Shown here in pieces: positions 9,854-17,937 of a stretch of 64,000 nucleotides of DNA. Below the pieces are notes generated by a model. The model had not been told where the DNA came from. It did no database searches and saw only the letters and a list, made by a program, of their open reading frames with translations. The position numbers were made by a program, and so were the translations under genes. The first letter of the stretch is position 1, and each line of letters begins with the position of its first letter. The stretch is taken from contig CAZLSW010000001.1 of NCBI GenBank assembly GCA_964562375.1, forward strand, positions 1-64,000. The letters are read 5' to 3'. The stretch is from JAJPXC01 sp964562375. Its GTDB lineage: Bacteria; Bacteroidota; Bacteroidia; Bacteroidales; Muribaculaceae.

Positions 9854-9861
9854 CGAAGATA
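9854..9861 (-). promoter_or_regulatory. -7 element TATCTTCG for the LRR protein
   Basis: The minus strand reads TATCTTCGCGG, 5 bases before the chosen ATG at 9848. Its position would make the transcript nearly leaderless and supports the shorter start of the LRR gene. Confidence 0.45.
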
Positions 9862-9988
9862 AGCAAATTTCCCCAAGCCGTGGCCACTCCCTTACTTAAA
9901 TTTACTTAAGCCCACGCACCACGCGTGATATGGCCGTCCAAGGCCTAACCCAAAATTCCACCCAATTTCTATTAAATAATGTTAAAAT

Positions 9989-9997
9989 GGGGGGGGG
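9989..9997. repeat. Homopolymeric G tract next to a promoter
   Basis: Nine consecutive G residues end 4 bases before a -33-like ATTG of the promoter that reads into the fimbrillin-like lipoprotein gene. Runs of this length are prone to slippage; see findings. Confidence 0.7.
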
Positions 9998-10001
9998 TAA
10001 A

Positions 10002-10033
10002 ATTGCGTGGGTTGCAACTATCATCTAATTTTG
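10002..10033 (+). promoter_or_regulatory. Promoter of the fimbrillin-like lipoprotein
   Basis: A perfect Bacteroidetes -7 box TAATTTTG lies at 10026-10033, with a -33-like ATTG at 10002-10005 and a 20-base spacer. Expected transcription start is near 10040, leaving a leader of about 100 bases before the ATG at 10139. Confidence 0.7.
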
Positions 10034-10138
10034 CAATGTTAAACACGTGAGCTGGTACCGAAAAACACGGTTACAACACACAGGTGCTAACACACACTTA
10101 AAAATCACACTTAAACAACCCAATAAACCCAAATCATT

Positions 10139-12034
10139 ATGAAGAAAACATTCTTCGCGGCCCTCGCCGCATTGGCTATGTCGGCCGGACTGGTTTCCTG
10201 TTCCAGCGACGAGCCCGTCAACGGCTCTCAGAACGGCCAGGAAGTGGCCGTGACCGTCACCGCAACTCTTCCTAGCAACATCCAATCGCGTGCCTTCAGC
10301 GACGGCGAAAAGGCCCTCGACATGTACTACGCGGTTTACGAGGAGGGCGTCACCGAGCCTATCATCTCGTTGACCAAGCACACCCAGCAGTTCAGCGGCC
10401 TGCAGAACTCCCTTACCCTCCACCTCGTTACCGGCAAAACCTACAACGTGGTGTTCTGGGCACAATCCCCCAACGCTGGTGATTACTTCACCCTCGACAC
10501 CGACAACTCAACCGTCACCGTCAACTACGATAAGATCAAGAACTTGAACGTAGAGGACGTCGACGCTTTCTTCACCCATAAGTCGGTTGAGGTAAAGGGC
10601 GCAGCCACCATTACCGCCGAGCTCAAGCGCCCCTTCGCTCAGATCAACGTGGGCACCAGCGACATCAACGAGGCTGGTCTGAAGTCCAAGCAGATTTCCG
10701 CAACCATGACCGTGGGCTCGGTGTACAGCCAGTTTGACCTCAAGAGCGGTGACGTAATCGGCAACACCTCCTCGGTTGACTTCAAGGAGACCCTCCGCCC
10801 CAACCAGGGCAAGGAGACCACCGATGCCGACTACGAGCAGTTCCCCGTGGGCAACCTCGGCCAATACGAGTACCTGGCCATGGCCTACGTGCTCATGTCG
10901 CCCGACAAGATCACCACCGACGTTGATCTCACCTTCTACGACAACGGCACCAAGTTCCACGAGCTGAGCGTGCCTGGCGCACCCGTGCAGCGCAACTACC
11001 GCACCAACATCTTCGGCGCACTGCTCACCTCCGACATCGACTTCACCATCACCATCAACCCCGATTACGACGGCGACCACATCCCCAACGAGTTCGAGGT
11101 CACCCCCAGCAACCTGGTTTCGACGCTCCAATCCGTAACCGAGGATGCAATCTTATACCTATCGGAAGGTAAGTATACTCTTGCAACTGGAGCTGGCGGC
11201 ACTGTACAGTCGACCTTCAAGTGGAGCTCTAACTGGGATGACATTGTTCTTGAGCACGAAGCTATGGATTGCGCTCCTACTTACTCTAACCTGAAAGAGG
11301 GCATTACCATTACCCTCGTTGGTGACGGAACTGACAAGACCGCTATCCTTATGAGCGACGGCCAATATGGTGTACCTGCTGGCTCAATCAATGGTTCAAT
11401 CCGTGTAAACGGCGCCAACATCGTTCTTAAGAACATGCTCGTGGTACAACGCGGTTACACCATCTGCGACGCCACCGATCTCACCTATGACGGCTGTGAA
11501 ATCTGGGGTACTGTAATGGCACACTCTGAGACCGTTAACTTCAAAAACTGCTCGTTCTGGTATGTAGAACGTACCAAAACCGATCTTGGCCTCTCTATCC
11601 AGGCTAACCAGGAGCGTCCTCTTATGTATAACAACTATGCTCGCTACATCAACTTCGACAACTGCGAGTTCCATGCAAGCCAAAATAAGGCTCTCCAATT
11701 CTACGCTGCTGAACGTCGTTACGTGATACAAGACATCACCGCTAAGAATTGTACCCTGTATGGCGGCGACTACAAAACCAAGCTCACCGCAGACGACAGT
11801 TGGCGCTCGTTCTTCGAACTCCATACAGATGATAACTACTATCTCCACGGAACTCTTACTCTTACCGACTGCAAGATTGATTCTGCCTATGAATCTTATT
11901 GGCCAGGTGGTGTTTGGGCTATGAACAAAACCTATAACAACTTCTTCACTGTAGTTGTTGACGGTACCCAGGTAAACACCGCGGATTACACCGAAGGAAA
12001 GGATAATCCCTGGAACAATAAGCTTTGGAAATAA
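10139..12034 (+). CDS. Fimbrillin-like lipoprotein with C-terminal beta-helix-like half
   Basis: The 631-aa protein starts with a lipoprotein signal (lipobox LVSC, predicted lipidated Cys near residue 22). Residues about 35-325 look like the Mfa-like/DUF6562 fimbrillin-type domains of Bacteroidales surface lipoproteins (TVTATLP, LDMYYAVYE, AQINVGTSD). After about residue 330 the character changes to short, Asn/Cys-rich strands (NGANIVLKNM, TYDGCEIWG, VNFKNCSFWY, INFDNCEFHA) like a right-handed parallel beta-helix of the pectate-lyase type, with no evident catalytic set. Codon use also shifts: the first 1 kb favours C-ending codons, the rest is more AT-rich, suggesting a mosaic gene. It is probably a surface-exposed adhesin or pilus component. 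The promoter is flanked by a G tract that could vary expression. Confidence 0.7.
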   Translation: MKKTFFAALAALAMSAGLVSCSSDEPVNGSQNGQEVAVTVTATLPSNIQSRAFSDGEKALDMYYAVYEEGVTEPIISLTKHTQQFSGLQNSLTLHLVTGKTYNVVFWAQSPNAGDYFTLDTDNSTVTVNYDKIKNLNVEDVDAFFTHKSVEVKGAATITAELKRPFAQINVGTSDINEAGLKSKQISATMTVGSVYSQFDLKSGDVIGNTSSVDFKETLRPNQGKETTDADYEQFPVGNLGQYEYLAMAYVLMSPDKITTDVDLTFYDNGTKFHELSVPGAPVQRNYRTNIFGALLTSDIDFTITINPDYDGDHIPNEFEVTPSNLVSTLQSVTEDAILYLSEGKYTLATGAGGTVQSTFKWSSNWDDIVLEHEAMDCAPTYSNLKEGITITLVGDGTDKTAILMSDGQYGVPAGSINGSIRVNGANIVLKNMLVVQRGYTICDATDLTYDGCEIWGTVMAHSETVNFKNCSFWYVERTKTDLGLSIQANQERPLMYNNYARYINFDNCEFHASQNKALQFYAAERRYVIQDITAKNCTLYGGDYKTKLTADDSWRSFFELHTDDNYYLHGTLTLTDCKIDSAYESYWPGGVWAMNKTYNNFFTVVVDGTQVNTADYTEGKDNPWNNKLWK

Positions 12035-12216
12035 TTTGTCGAATTAGGGTGACCCCTTTGTGAGGGGAAGCCTCCAAAATAAAAGGTCCACTCGGGCCGA
12101 TTAACACACACCTCCAAGCCCCGCCCGGCACCCGCCGCGGCGGGGCTTTCCCATTAGGGGAGCCGGCTCTCGCCAGCCATCCTCAAACAAGGAGCGTGGA
12201 CGCCCCCGCCACCATA

Positions 12217-12284
12217 AGTAGGAAGTCCCGCCGTGCCGGCGGGACAGTCCACCCTGTCGGGCCGACACGGCCCGACCTCCTACT
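12217..12284. repeat. Dispersed palindromic element (GTCGGGCC family)
   Basis: Two palindromes sit side by side: GTCCCGCC-N5-GGCGGGAC (12225-12245) and GTCGGGCC-N5-GGCCCGAC (12256-12276). They are bracketed by AGTAGGA at the left and TCCTACT at the right, so the whole is also an inverted repeat. Related copies lie at about 22657-22775, 36564-36585 and 52341-52437, always between genes and near 3' ends. Confidence 0.8.
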
Positions 12285-12296
12285 GCGGTGGTATAC

Positions 12297-13120
12297 GTGA
12301 TTTTTTGCACGCGGACTTGCGCAGACTAACGCAGACTTTCCTTGACGCGAAGCTTCTGCGAAAGTCTGCGCCCGTCTGCGTGATTTTTTGCACGCGGACT
12401 TTCGCAGACTAACGCAGACTTTCCATGGCGCGAAGCTTCTGCGGAAGTCCACGCTCGTCTGCGTGATTTTTTGCACGCAGACTTTCGCAGACTAACGCAG
12501 ACTTTCCTTGACGCGAAGCTTCTGCGCTCGTCTGCGTGATTTTTTTGCACGCGGGATCACGAGCGGGCCTGGCGGAGCCTGGCCGGGAAAGTAGCCCCCA
12601 CCGCAGCGCTGGCGGAGCCTGCGCAAGGTGGGGGTAATGGTCAGCCGAGAGTCATCCGGGGTATTTGAGCTTTCGCGAGCGAAGCGAGGGAGCCGTTAGG
12701 CCGAAAGCGAATGATGCCATCAACCAGAATTTTGGGGATTCACGATTGGCCTTGCGGCTCCCTCGCTGCGCTCGCAATCGTTCAAATACATTATGTGCCG
12801 TCAACGCTTCTATACCCCTAGCTTGTGCAGGCTCCGCCAGCACTGCGCTAGGGGCTACTATCCCGGCCAGGCTCCGCCAGGCCCGTTGTCGCCTACCCCG
12901 CTGAAGACGATTAGCACGCTGACTATTTTAACGCAAGGCTTCTGCGGTGGTATACGTGATTTTTTGCACGCAGACTTTCGCAGACTAACGCAGACTGGGG
13001 TGGCGCAAAGCTTCTGCGCCCGTCTGCGTGATTTTTTCCACGCGGACTTGCGCAGACTAACGCAGACTTTCCTTGACGCGAAGCTTCTGCGGAAGTCTGC
13101 GCCCGTCTGCGTGATTTTTT
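12297..13120. repeat. Array of about 83-bp direct repeats
   Basis: A unit beginning GTGATTTTTTGCACGCGGAC and containing GCAGACTAACGCAGACT starts at 12297, 12380, 12463 and 12536, then again at 12956, 13028 and 13111. Spacing is 83 bases, or 72-73 where about 10 bases are missing. The two groups are separated by the first copy of a 358-bp palindromic unit. The units nearly touch and have no unique spacers, so this is not CRISPR. Open frames seen in several phases here are an effect of the repeats. No gene is supported in 12035-13545. Confidence 0.85.
12547..12904. repeat. 358-bp imperfect palindrome, copy 1
   Basis: This unit matches 13121-13478 at a constant offset of 574 with only scattered substitutions and no visible indels. 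Internally it is an imperfect inverted repeat along its full length: for example 12661-12695 pairs with 12755-12789 (35-base arms with a few mismatches), and the outer GGCCTGGCGGAGCCTGGCC pairs with GGCCAGGCTCCGCCAGGCC near the far end. It could extrude as a long cruciform or fold as an RNA hairpin. Confidence 0.85.
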
Positions 13121-13478
13121 GCACGCGGGATCACGAGCGGGCCTGGCGGAGCCTGGCCGGGAAAGTAGCCCCCACCGCAGCGCTGGCGGAGCCTGCGCAA
13201 GGTGGGGGTAAAGGTCAGCCGAGAAACAACAGAGGTATTTGAGCTTTCGCGAGCGAAGCGAGGGAGCCGTTAGGCCGAAAGCGAATGATGCCATCAACCA
13301 GAATTTTGGGGATTCACGATTGGCCTTGCGGCTCCCTCGCTGCGCTCGCAATCGTTCAAATACATTATGTGCCGTCAACGCTTCTATACCCCTAGCTTGT
13401 GCAGGCTCCGCCAGCACTGCGCTAGGGGCTACTATCCCGGCCAGGCTCCGCCAGGCCCGTTGTCCCCTACCCTCGCTG
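13121..13478. repeat. 358-bp imperfect palindrome, copy 2
   Basis: Second copy of the palindromic unit at 12547-12904. It ends 67 bases short of the terminase stop codon, so transcripts of the terminase operon would run directly into it. The main difference from copy 1 is a short substituted block just before GTATTTGAGC and a few bases at the end. Confidence 0.85.
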
Positions 13479-13545
13479 AATGATTTTTGCATGCAGAGGA
13501 GCGCAAAGGGACCGGTTGCATGAGCGTCCGCGCGGTCGTAGGGGG

Positions 13546-15411
13546 TTACCAGGGGATGATGCCGTCGAAGATGTTGACGCGGGGCGCGGCCGGGTGGACC
13601 GAGGCGATGTAGAGGCCGATGGCGCGGGTCATCAGCACGTCGTCGTGGTGGCCCGCGCGGGCTCCATAGCTGCCGTTGGGAAATTGCTGGAATACAGCCA
13701 TCTCGTCGCAGGCGAGGTGGGAGCGCTCGACGTAGGTGCCCTCACGCAGGCGAGCGATCAGCTCTTGGATTACGGCCTGCTTGGTGGCGCGGTTGGTGTG
13801 GAATCCGGGCCGCAGGGCGCCCTCCAGGCGCGAGTCCTCCCCGCGGTGGTAGAGGTTGGGGTAATGCATGGCCAGGCGTGAGAGGATGAACATAGAGCCG
13901 TCGTCGGCGGTGTTCTCGCTTTCGAGTGTGTTGCTTTCGATCACGAGCAAGGCGTCGCCATAGTAGGTGGCGATTTGGGCGCTCTTCCAGGCAAGTAGGT
14001 CGTGGTCGATATGTCCGCGCCACTGCGCGACCACCTCGGGGCACTCGGTGGTGACATCGAGCACTGCGATAACGCTCCAGTCGGCCTTGTCCGACCGGCC
14101 ACCGATGTCGACGGCCACGAGGTAGTCTTTTTTCTTGTCGGGCTTAGCCCAAATCTCCAACAAGCCATGGCTGTCCTCGGTAAACTTCACCTTATCAAGG
14201 GCTGACGGACCCCATTGGGTTGTGCCACTGATTTCGCCAAGGATTGGCTGCCTGCAGCCTTTGCGAAGATTCTCAATATGAGCGTTGGGGAATACGTTGC
14301 ACCCCGACATTGCGAACGCCTCGACGTCGTTGCTGGGGTACTCGGCTCGGAACGCGTCTTGGCTGGCCATCTCGCGGCGCTTGTTGTGGTACCAGGCTAT
14401 CTGTTCGAGGTCGAGACCGTCGTCCCAGAGGTCGCGCTCGTAGGGGTCCATCTGGGCGTATAGCTCCTCGGCCTTGGAGCGGTCGACCGTTGTGCGGTAG
14501 ATCTCGATCTCGTGCCAGGGGACGAAAACGGCGTGTTTGTCGCTTTTGCCGAGCTTGGCGCGCATCCACTCGGTGTGGAAATAGTTGCCTACGCCGTTGG
14601 CGGTCGACTCCATGACGATCAGAGTGCCGGGAACGGAGTTGATGGCGCCGCAGACGGCCCGCACGTAGTCCTCGGGGCTTTTCGAGGGTGTGTCGGCCCA
14701 GAAAGCGACCTCCGAGAGGTGCGCCATGGCATAATCGGCGCCGCGGAGGGCGTCGTGGTTCTCGCTCGACGACACTGTGACGCGGCATCCGCGACCTTGG
14801 ATCTCGCGGATGTTGGTAGAGCGCTCAAACGGTGCAAACTTGGGGTCGACCTCGCCGGTCCATAGCTCCTTGGGATAGGAGGCAAGCACTTTGGAGTACA
14901 TGCCCAGGATGTTGGCCGAGGCCTGCTTGACGTGGGCGCAGATGAGCGAGTGCCAGTTGTTGTACAGGCAGCATTGCATCCAGGCCATGTAGATCAGGAC
15001 GAAGGTTGATCCGCCCCATTGACGCGCCTTAAGCATGATGACACGGATGGGACGCTGGGCCAGACGGTCGGCCTCGAGGATAGCCAGGACGCGGCGCTGT
15101 GGCGCGTTGAGGACGAAGGGGATGTCGCGTGCCGACGACTTGTCCTTGATTTTGACGCAGCGGACGCACCAATACTCGAAATCGTATCGGCACCGGAGCT
15201 GCTCCCAGTCGGTTTGGCGCAGCGACGGGGAGTAGTCGGCGGATCGGGTCATAGCCGCCGGAATGAGAATCGGCTGGTCGTTCCAGTCGACGCTCACCTC
15301 CACACGGTCGCCGGTGCAGCCGATTCCGAGCCACGGGTCGTAATTGGTGGCAAGGTGTCGCTCACGACGGGCGAGATGCTCTTGCCATATTTGGTCAAAT
15401 TCTTGATTCAT
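13546..15411 (-). CDS. terL: Phage-type terminase large subunit
   Basis: The 621-aa protein is a DNA-packaging motor: an N-terminal ATPase and a C-terminal RNase H-like nuclease that cuts concatemeric DNA. Visible motifs are a Walker A-like LKARQWGGST (about 127-136), Walker B HLSEVAFW (about 231-238), coupling motif STANG (about 269-273), and the nuclease acids D435 (VAVDIGG), E492 (VIESN) and D590/D591 (GHHDDVLM). All catalytic positions look intact and there is no frameshift. Its start overlaps the stop of the 802-aa gene by 4 bases. No small terminase, capsid or protease gene is adjacent; the neighbours are a repeat array and a T9SS gene. The portal homologue lies about 34 kb away. It could belong to a prophage relic, but the intact state suggests selection. 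Confidence 0.9.
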   Translation of the reverse strand: MNQEFDQIWQEHLARRERHLATNYDPWLGIGCTGDRVEVSVDWNDQPILIPAAMTRSADYSPSLRQTDWEQLRCRYDFEYWCVRCVKIKDKSSARDIPFVLNAPQRRVLAILEADRLAQRPIRVIMLKARQWGGSTFVLIYMAWMQCCLYNNWHSLICAHVKQASANILGMYSKVLASYPKELWTGEVDPKFAPFERSTNIREIQGRGCRVTVSSSENHDALRGADYAMAHLSEVAFWADTPSKSPEDYVRAVCGAINSVPGTLIVMESTANGVGNYFHTEWMRAKLGKSDKHAVFVPWHEIEIYRTTVDRSKAEELYAQMDPYERDLWDDGLDLEQIAWYHNKRREMASQDAFRAEYPSNDVEAFAMSGCNVFPNAHIENLRKGCRQPILGEISGTTQWGPSALDKVKFTEDSHGLLEIWAKPDKKKDYLVAVDIGGRSDKADWSVIAVLDVTTECPEVVAQWRGHIDHDLLAWKSAQIATYYGDALLVIESNTLESENTADDGSMFILSRLAMHYPNLYHRGEDSRLEGALRPGFHTNRATKQAVIQELIARLREGTYVERSHLACDEMAVFQQFPNGSYGARAGHHDDVLMTRAIGLYIASVHPAAPRVNIFDGIIPW

Positions 15412-17816
15412 AGTAGATTAATCTTACGGAACAGGAAATCGGGAGATACGCGGGCCTCGATGCTGACGGTAGCCCAGCCGCGGAAGGGGGCGGTTACGGG
15501 GTAGTAAAGTGGGGCGTTGACCTCGCTGTCGATGTCGAGGCGCAGCAGGGGCAGGGAGCCGTCGGGTTGCTGCCCGTTGTCGAGGCTGAGTGTGATAGAG
15601 CCTTGGAAGAGGGAGGCGGCGAGGTCGAAATTGGCGGCTCTAATGGGCGTGGAGAGGGGAATGCGGGCTTGCCAGAGGATTGGGATAGTGTCGGTGCCGT
15701 CGTCGGGTGTGACGCGGGTGAAGGACAACGAATCGGGGGAGAGGAGAGAGGTGACTGATTTTTGCGTGGTGATCAGGAGTGGATTTTTAAAGGAAGGAAG
15801 GGCTACCGGAGGAGTCGCATAGGCGGTGATGGCAGCTGAGGGCACAGCCCCCTCCCAGGATGTGCTGACGCAGGAAAGAGGGGTGGAGCGGTTGCCGGAG
15901 ACGGAGAAGAGTGTGACGGTATCGGAGATGGCGTAGACGGCCGAGTCGGTCCAGACGACTTGCTGGGGGGTGGATACGGGCAATTGGGAGATGCGGTTGG
16001 CTCCCGAGAGGGTTCGGGTGGTACCCACGCCGATTGCGGTGACTCCGAATCGGGAGAATGCGTAAAAATGGCTTTTACCGTAATCCCAGGAAGAGGAGCT
16101 ACGGGCTGCCGGGGTCAAGGCCGAGATGGCGCAAGGCGCAGCCAGAAGCGCGCTGATGGGCTCCAGGGGGTTACTGGCAAGGGTATTGAAGACGACGCCA
16201 TCGTGGCAAGTGGCGACGCGCTGCTCAGCGGGAATAAGATAGACGCTGGCGGTAGTGGAGGGTAGCCAGGGCTCGAGCGAGGGGTGGATATAATAGGATG
16301 CGCGGCCGGCGTCGTCGGGAGTGAGTGGGAGGGTTTGCTTGAGTATGGTGCCTTCGCTGTTGAGGATTGCGATGGTCATTTGGGTGGCGTCGGGCGAGGG
16401 GTAACTGAGGATTGGGGAGAGAGCAAGTGGGGCCAGGGAGGAGCCTTGTCCCGACCAAACCACCTTTTCGGAGCCGTCACTTAGAGCGACCTGAGCATAG
16501 GCGTGCCAGGCCCCAATTCCGCGGGAAGTAGCCATGGCGGTGAGGGGGAAACCTTCGTAGCGCACCGGGGTGGGATTGGCCACAAGCACGGTGTCGCCGT
16601 TGAGGGCGCAAGCGGTTGCGGTAAAGCGATGAGGCTCAGAGCAGTTGCGAGCCACAACAGCGGTGTAGCCCGTAGCTTGAGACACCTTTTTGGACAATGC
16701 CTTGGTGAGGGCTTCACGCTCCTGCTGGGGGTCCTGGGTAGAGATGTTGACTGTGATCAATTTGCCTGCCATCTCGTCGCTGAGCGCCTTGATGGAGCGG
16801 GTTGTCAAAAGCGAGTCAAGGCGGCTAAGCGATTGCCACACAACGGCTTGGCGTTGCAACTCGCCGCCGCGATCGGTGGCCACTCCGGGAAGGGCGCAGG
16901 TGATGGTGGAACTGGTGCCTGTGGAGTCGGCCAGGACGCTGCCGTTGAGCGACGCGGCGTAGTCGAGGATGTGGAGGGGCGTTGACGTCTGCACCTCAAG
17001 GCCCCAAATATGCTTCTGCCAACCGTCGGGAAGGGTGTCGGGGATACGCACGCCGATGTTGTAGGCGGACGCTTGAATAGCGGTCACGGCTCGCGTGGCG
17101 GCGGTGACGTTGGCCGAGATCTCAAGCGCGTCGGTCAACTGGAATTGTCCCAAAAGGACTGTTGGGCCGGTAAATTTGACGTTGAAATATTCGTCGATGA
17201 GGCGAATTCGGGCAAGTACGGGTTGGATCATGTATCCGTCTGCTCGGGCCTTTTCGGCCAGGGAGTGGTAGGTGGAGAGGAGGTCGTTGCGGAGCGACTG
17301 AGCGTCGGCTTTCGAGAGGCTACCGGTGCCGTGGAGATAGCTGCCGGTAAGTGTGCCCTCGGGGATAAGCGCATTATAGACGGTGGTATCGACCACCTCG
17401 AGGGAGAAGGCCGGGGGCTGAGTCATCTCCTCGAGGATGGTCCAGGAGCCATCGGAGTTGACCACTCGCGTGGAGCCTTGGGAGGTGAATACGAGGAGCT
17501 CGGAGGCCGAGAGGGCGACAGCCGATGTAGGCTCGTTGCTGAGCAGGCCCACTGATTGGTATTCGCCGGTGGCGAGGTTAACGATATAGAGCGACAGACC
17601 GCTGTGGATCAACGACATTTGGCCGTCGTCGGTGGCGAATGCTGTGAGGCGCGTGCCGAATTGGGCGTCCTTCGAAGGCTCGTATTGGAGGGGAACGAGA
17701 GCGCCGTTGGCTGGGTTAATGACCAGGTTTTGGCAGTCGTCGACTGTGGGTGCGCTGTTTTTTGCTTGCTTCAGCGATGGAAGCTGGGCAAGAAAAGAAA
17801 TTTCGGTGTTTTTCAT
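15408..17816 (-). CDS. Large phage-associated protein, possible tail-hub or stabilisation protein
   Basis: I do not recognise this 802-aa protein with certainty. It has no signal peptide or membrane segment, is rich in Ser, Thr, Ala and Leu, and looks mostly beta-stranded. The first 140 residues (for example TAFATDDGQMSLIHSG, ELLVFTSQGSTRVV) read like propeller blades reporting values, which recalls P22 gp10-like tail stabilisation proteins of podoviruses. A helical stretch (about 185-215, 345-385) interrupts it. It overlaps terL by 4 bases and leads that operon, so a structural or assembly role in the same particle is a fair inference. A -7-like element sits 14 bases upstream of the ATG. An unrelated conserved Bacteroidales protein is the alternative. 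Confidence 0.5.
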   Translation of the reverse strand: MKNTEISFLAQLPSLKQAKNSAPTVDDCQNLVINPANGALVPLQYEPSKDAQFGTRLTAFATDDGQMSLIHSGLSLYIVNLATGEYQSVGLLSNEPTSAVALSASELLVFTSQGSTRVVNSDGSWTILEEMTQPPAFSLEVVDTTVYNALIPEGTLTGSYLHGTGSLSKADAQSLRNDLLSTYHSLAEKARADGYMIQPVLARIRLIDEYFNVKFTGPTVLLGQFQLTDALEISANVTAATRAVTAIQASAYNIGVRIPDTLPDGWQKHIWGLEVQTSTPLHILDYAASLNGSVLADSTGTSSTITCALPGVATDRGGELQRQAVVWQSLSRLDSLLTTRSIKALSDEMAGKLITVNISTQDPQQEREALTKALSKKVSQATGYTAVVARNCSEPHRFTATACALNGDTVLVANPTPVRYEGFPLTAMATSRGIGAWHAYAQVALSDGSEKVVWSGQGSSLAPLALSPILSYPSPDATQMTIAILNSEGTILKQTLPLTPDDAGRASYYIHPSLEPWLPSTTASVYLIPAEQRVATCHDGVVFNTLASNPLEPISALLAAPCAISALTPAARSSSSWDYGKSHFYAFSRFGVTAIGVGTTRTLSGANRISQLPVSTPQQVVWTDSAVYAISDTVTLFSVSGNRSTPLSCVSTSWEGAVPSAAITAYATPPVALPSFKNPLLITTQKSVTSLLSPDSLSFTRVTPDDGTDTIPILWQARIPLSTPIRAANFDLAASLFQGSITLSLDNGQQPDGSLPLLRLDIDSEVNAPLYYPVTAPFRGWATVSIEARVSPDFLFRKINLL

Positions 17817-17830
17817 TGCGTTTTTTAGCG

Positions 17831-17838
17831 CAAAGTAA
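17831..17838 (-). promoter_or_regulatory. -7-like element TTACTTTG for the 802-aa/terL operon
   Basis: The minus strand reads TTACTTTGCGC followed by an A-rich stretch and the ATG 14 bases on. It differs from TAnnTTTG at one position. The layout is very like that upstream of the other phage-type operon (TAACTTTGCGG, then A-rich, then ATG, at 48952-48973). Confidence 0.5.
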
Positions 17839-17937
17839 ACACCGAAATTTGGTAGTGGTTATGTCATTTTCACCATTAGTGGTGATTTCTACACGCCGAG
17901 GATGCGTGGGGGCGCCTATGAGGGCCGTCCAAAGGGA

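Noticed and set aside
12297..13120. CRISPR array from regularly spaced direct repeats
   Set aside because: The repeats are about 83 bp and nearly contiguous, spacers are not unique, and there are no cas genes.
12101..13523. Several open frames of 60-190 codons in all phases over the repeat array
   Set aside because: They follow the repeat periodicity, occur on both strands, repeat the same Arg/Ser/Ala-rich peptides and resemble no protein.
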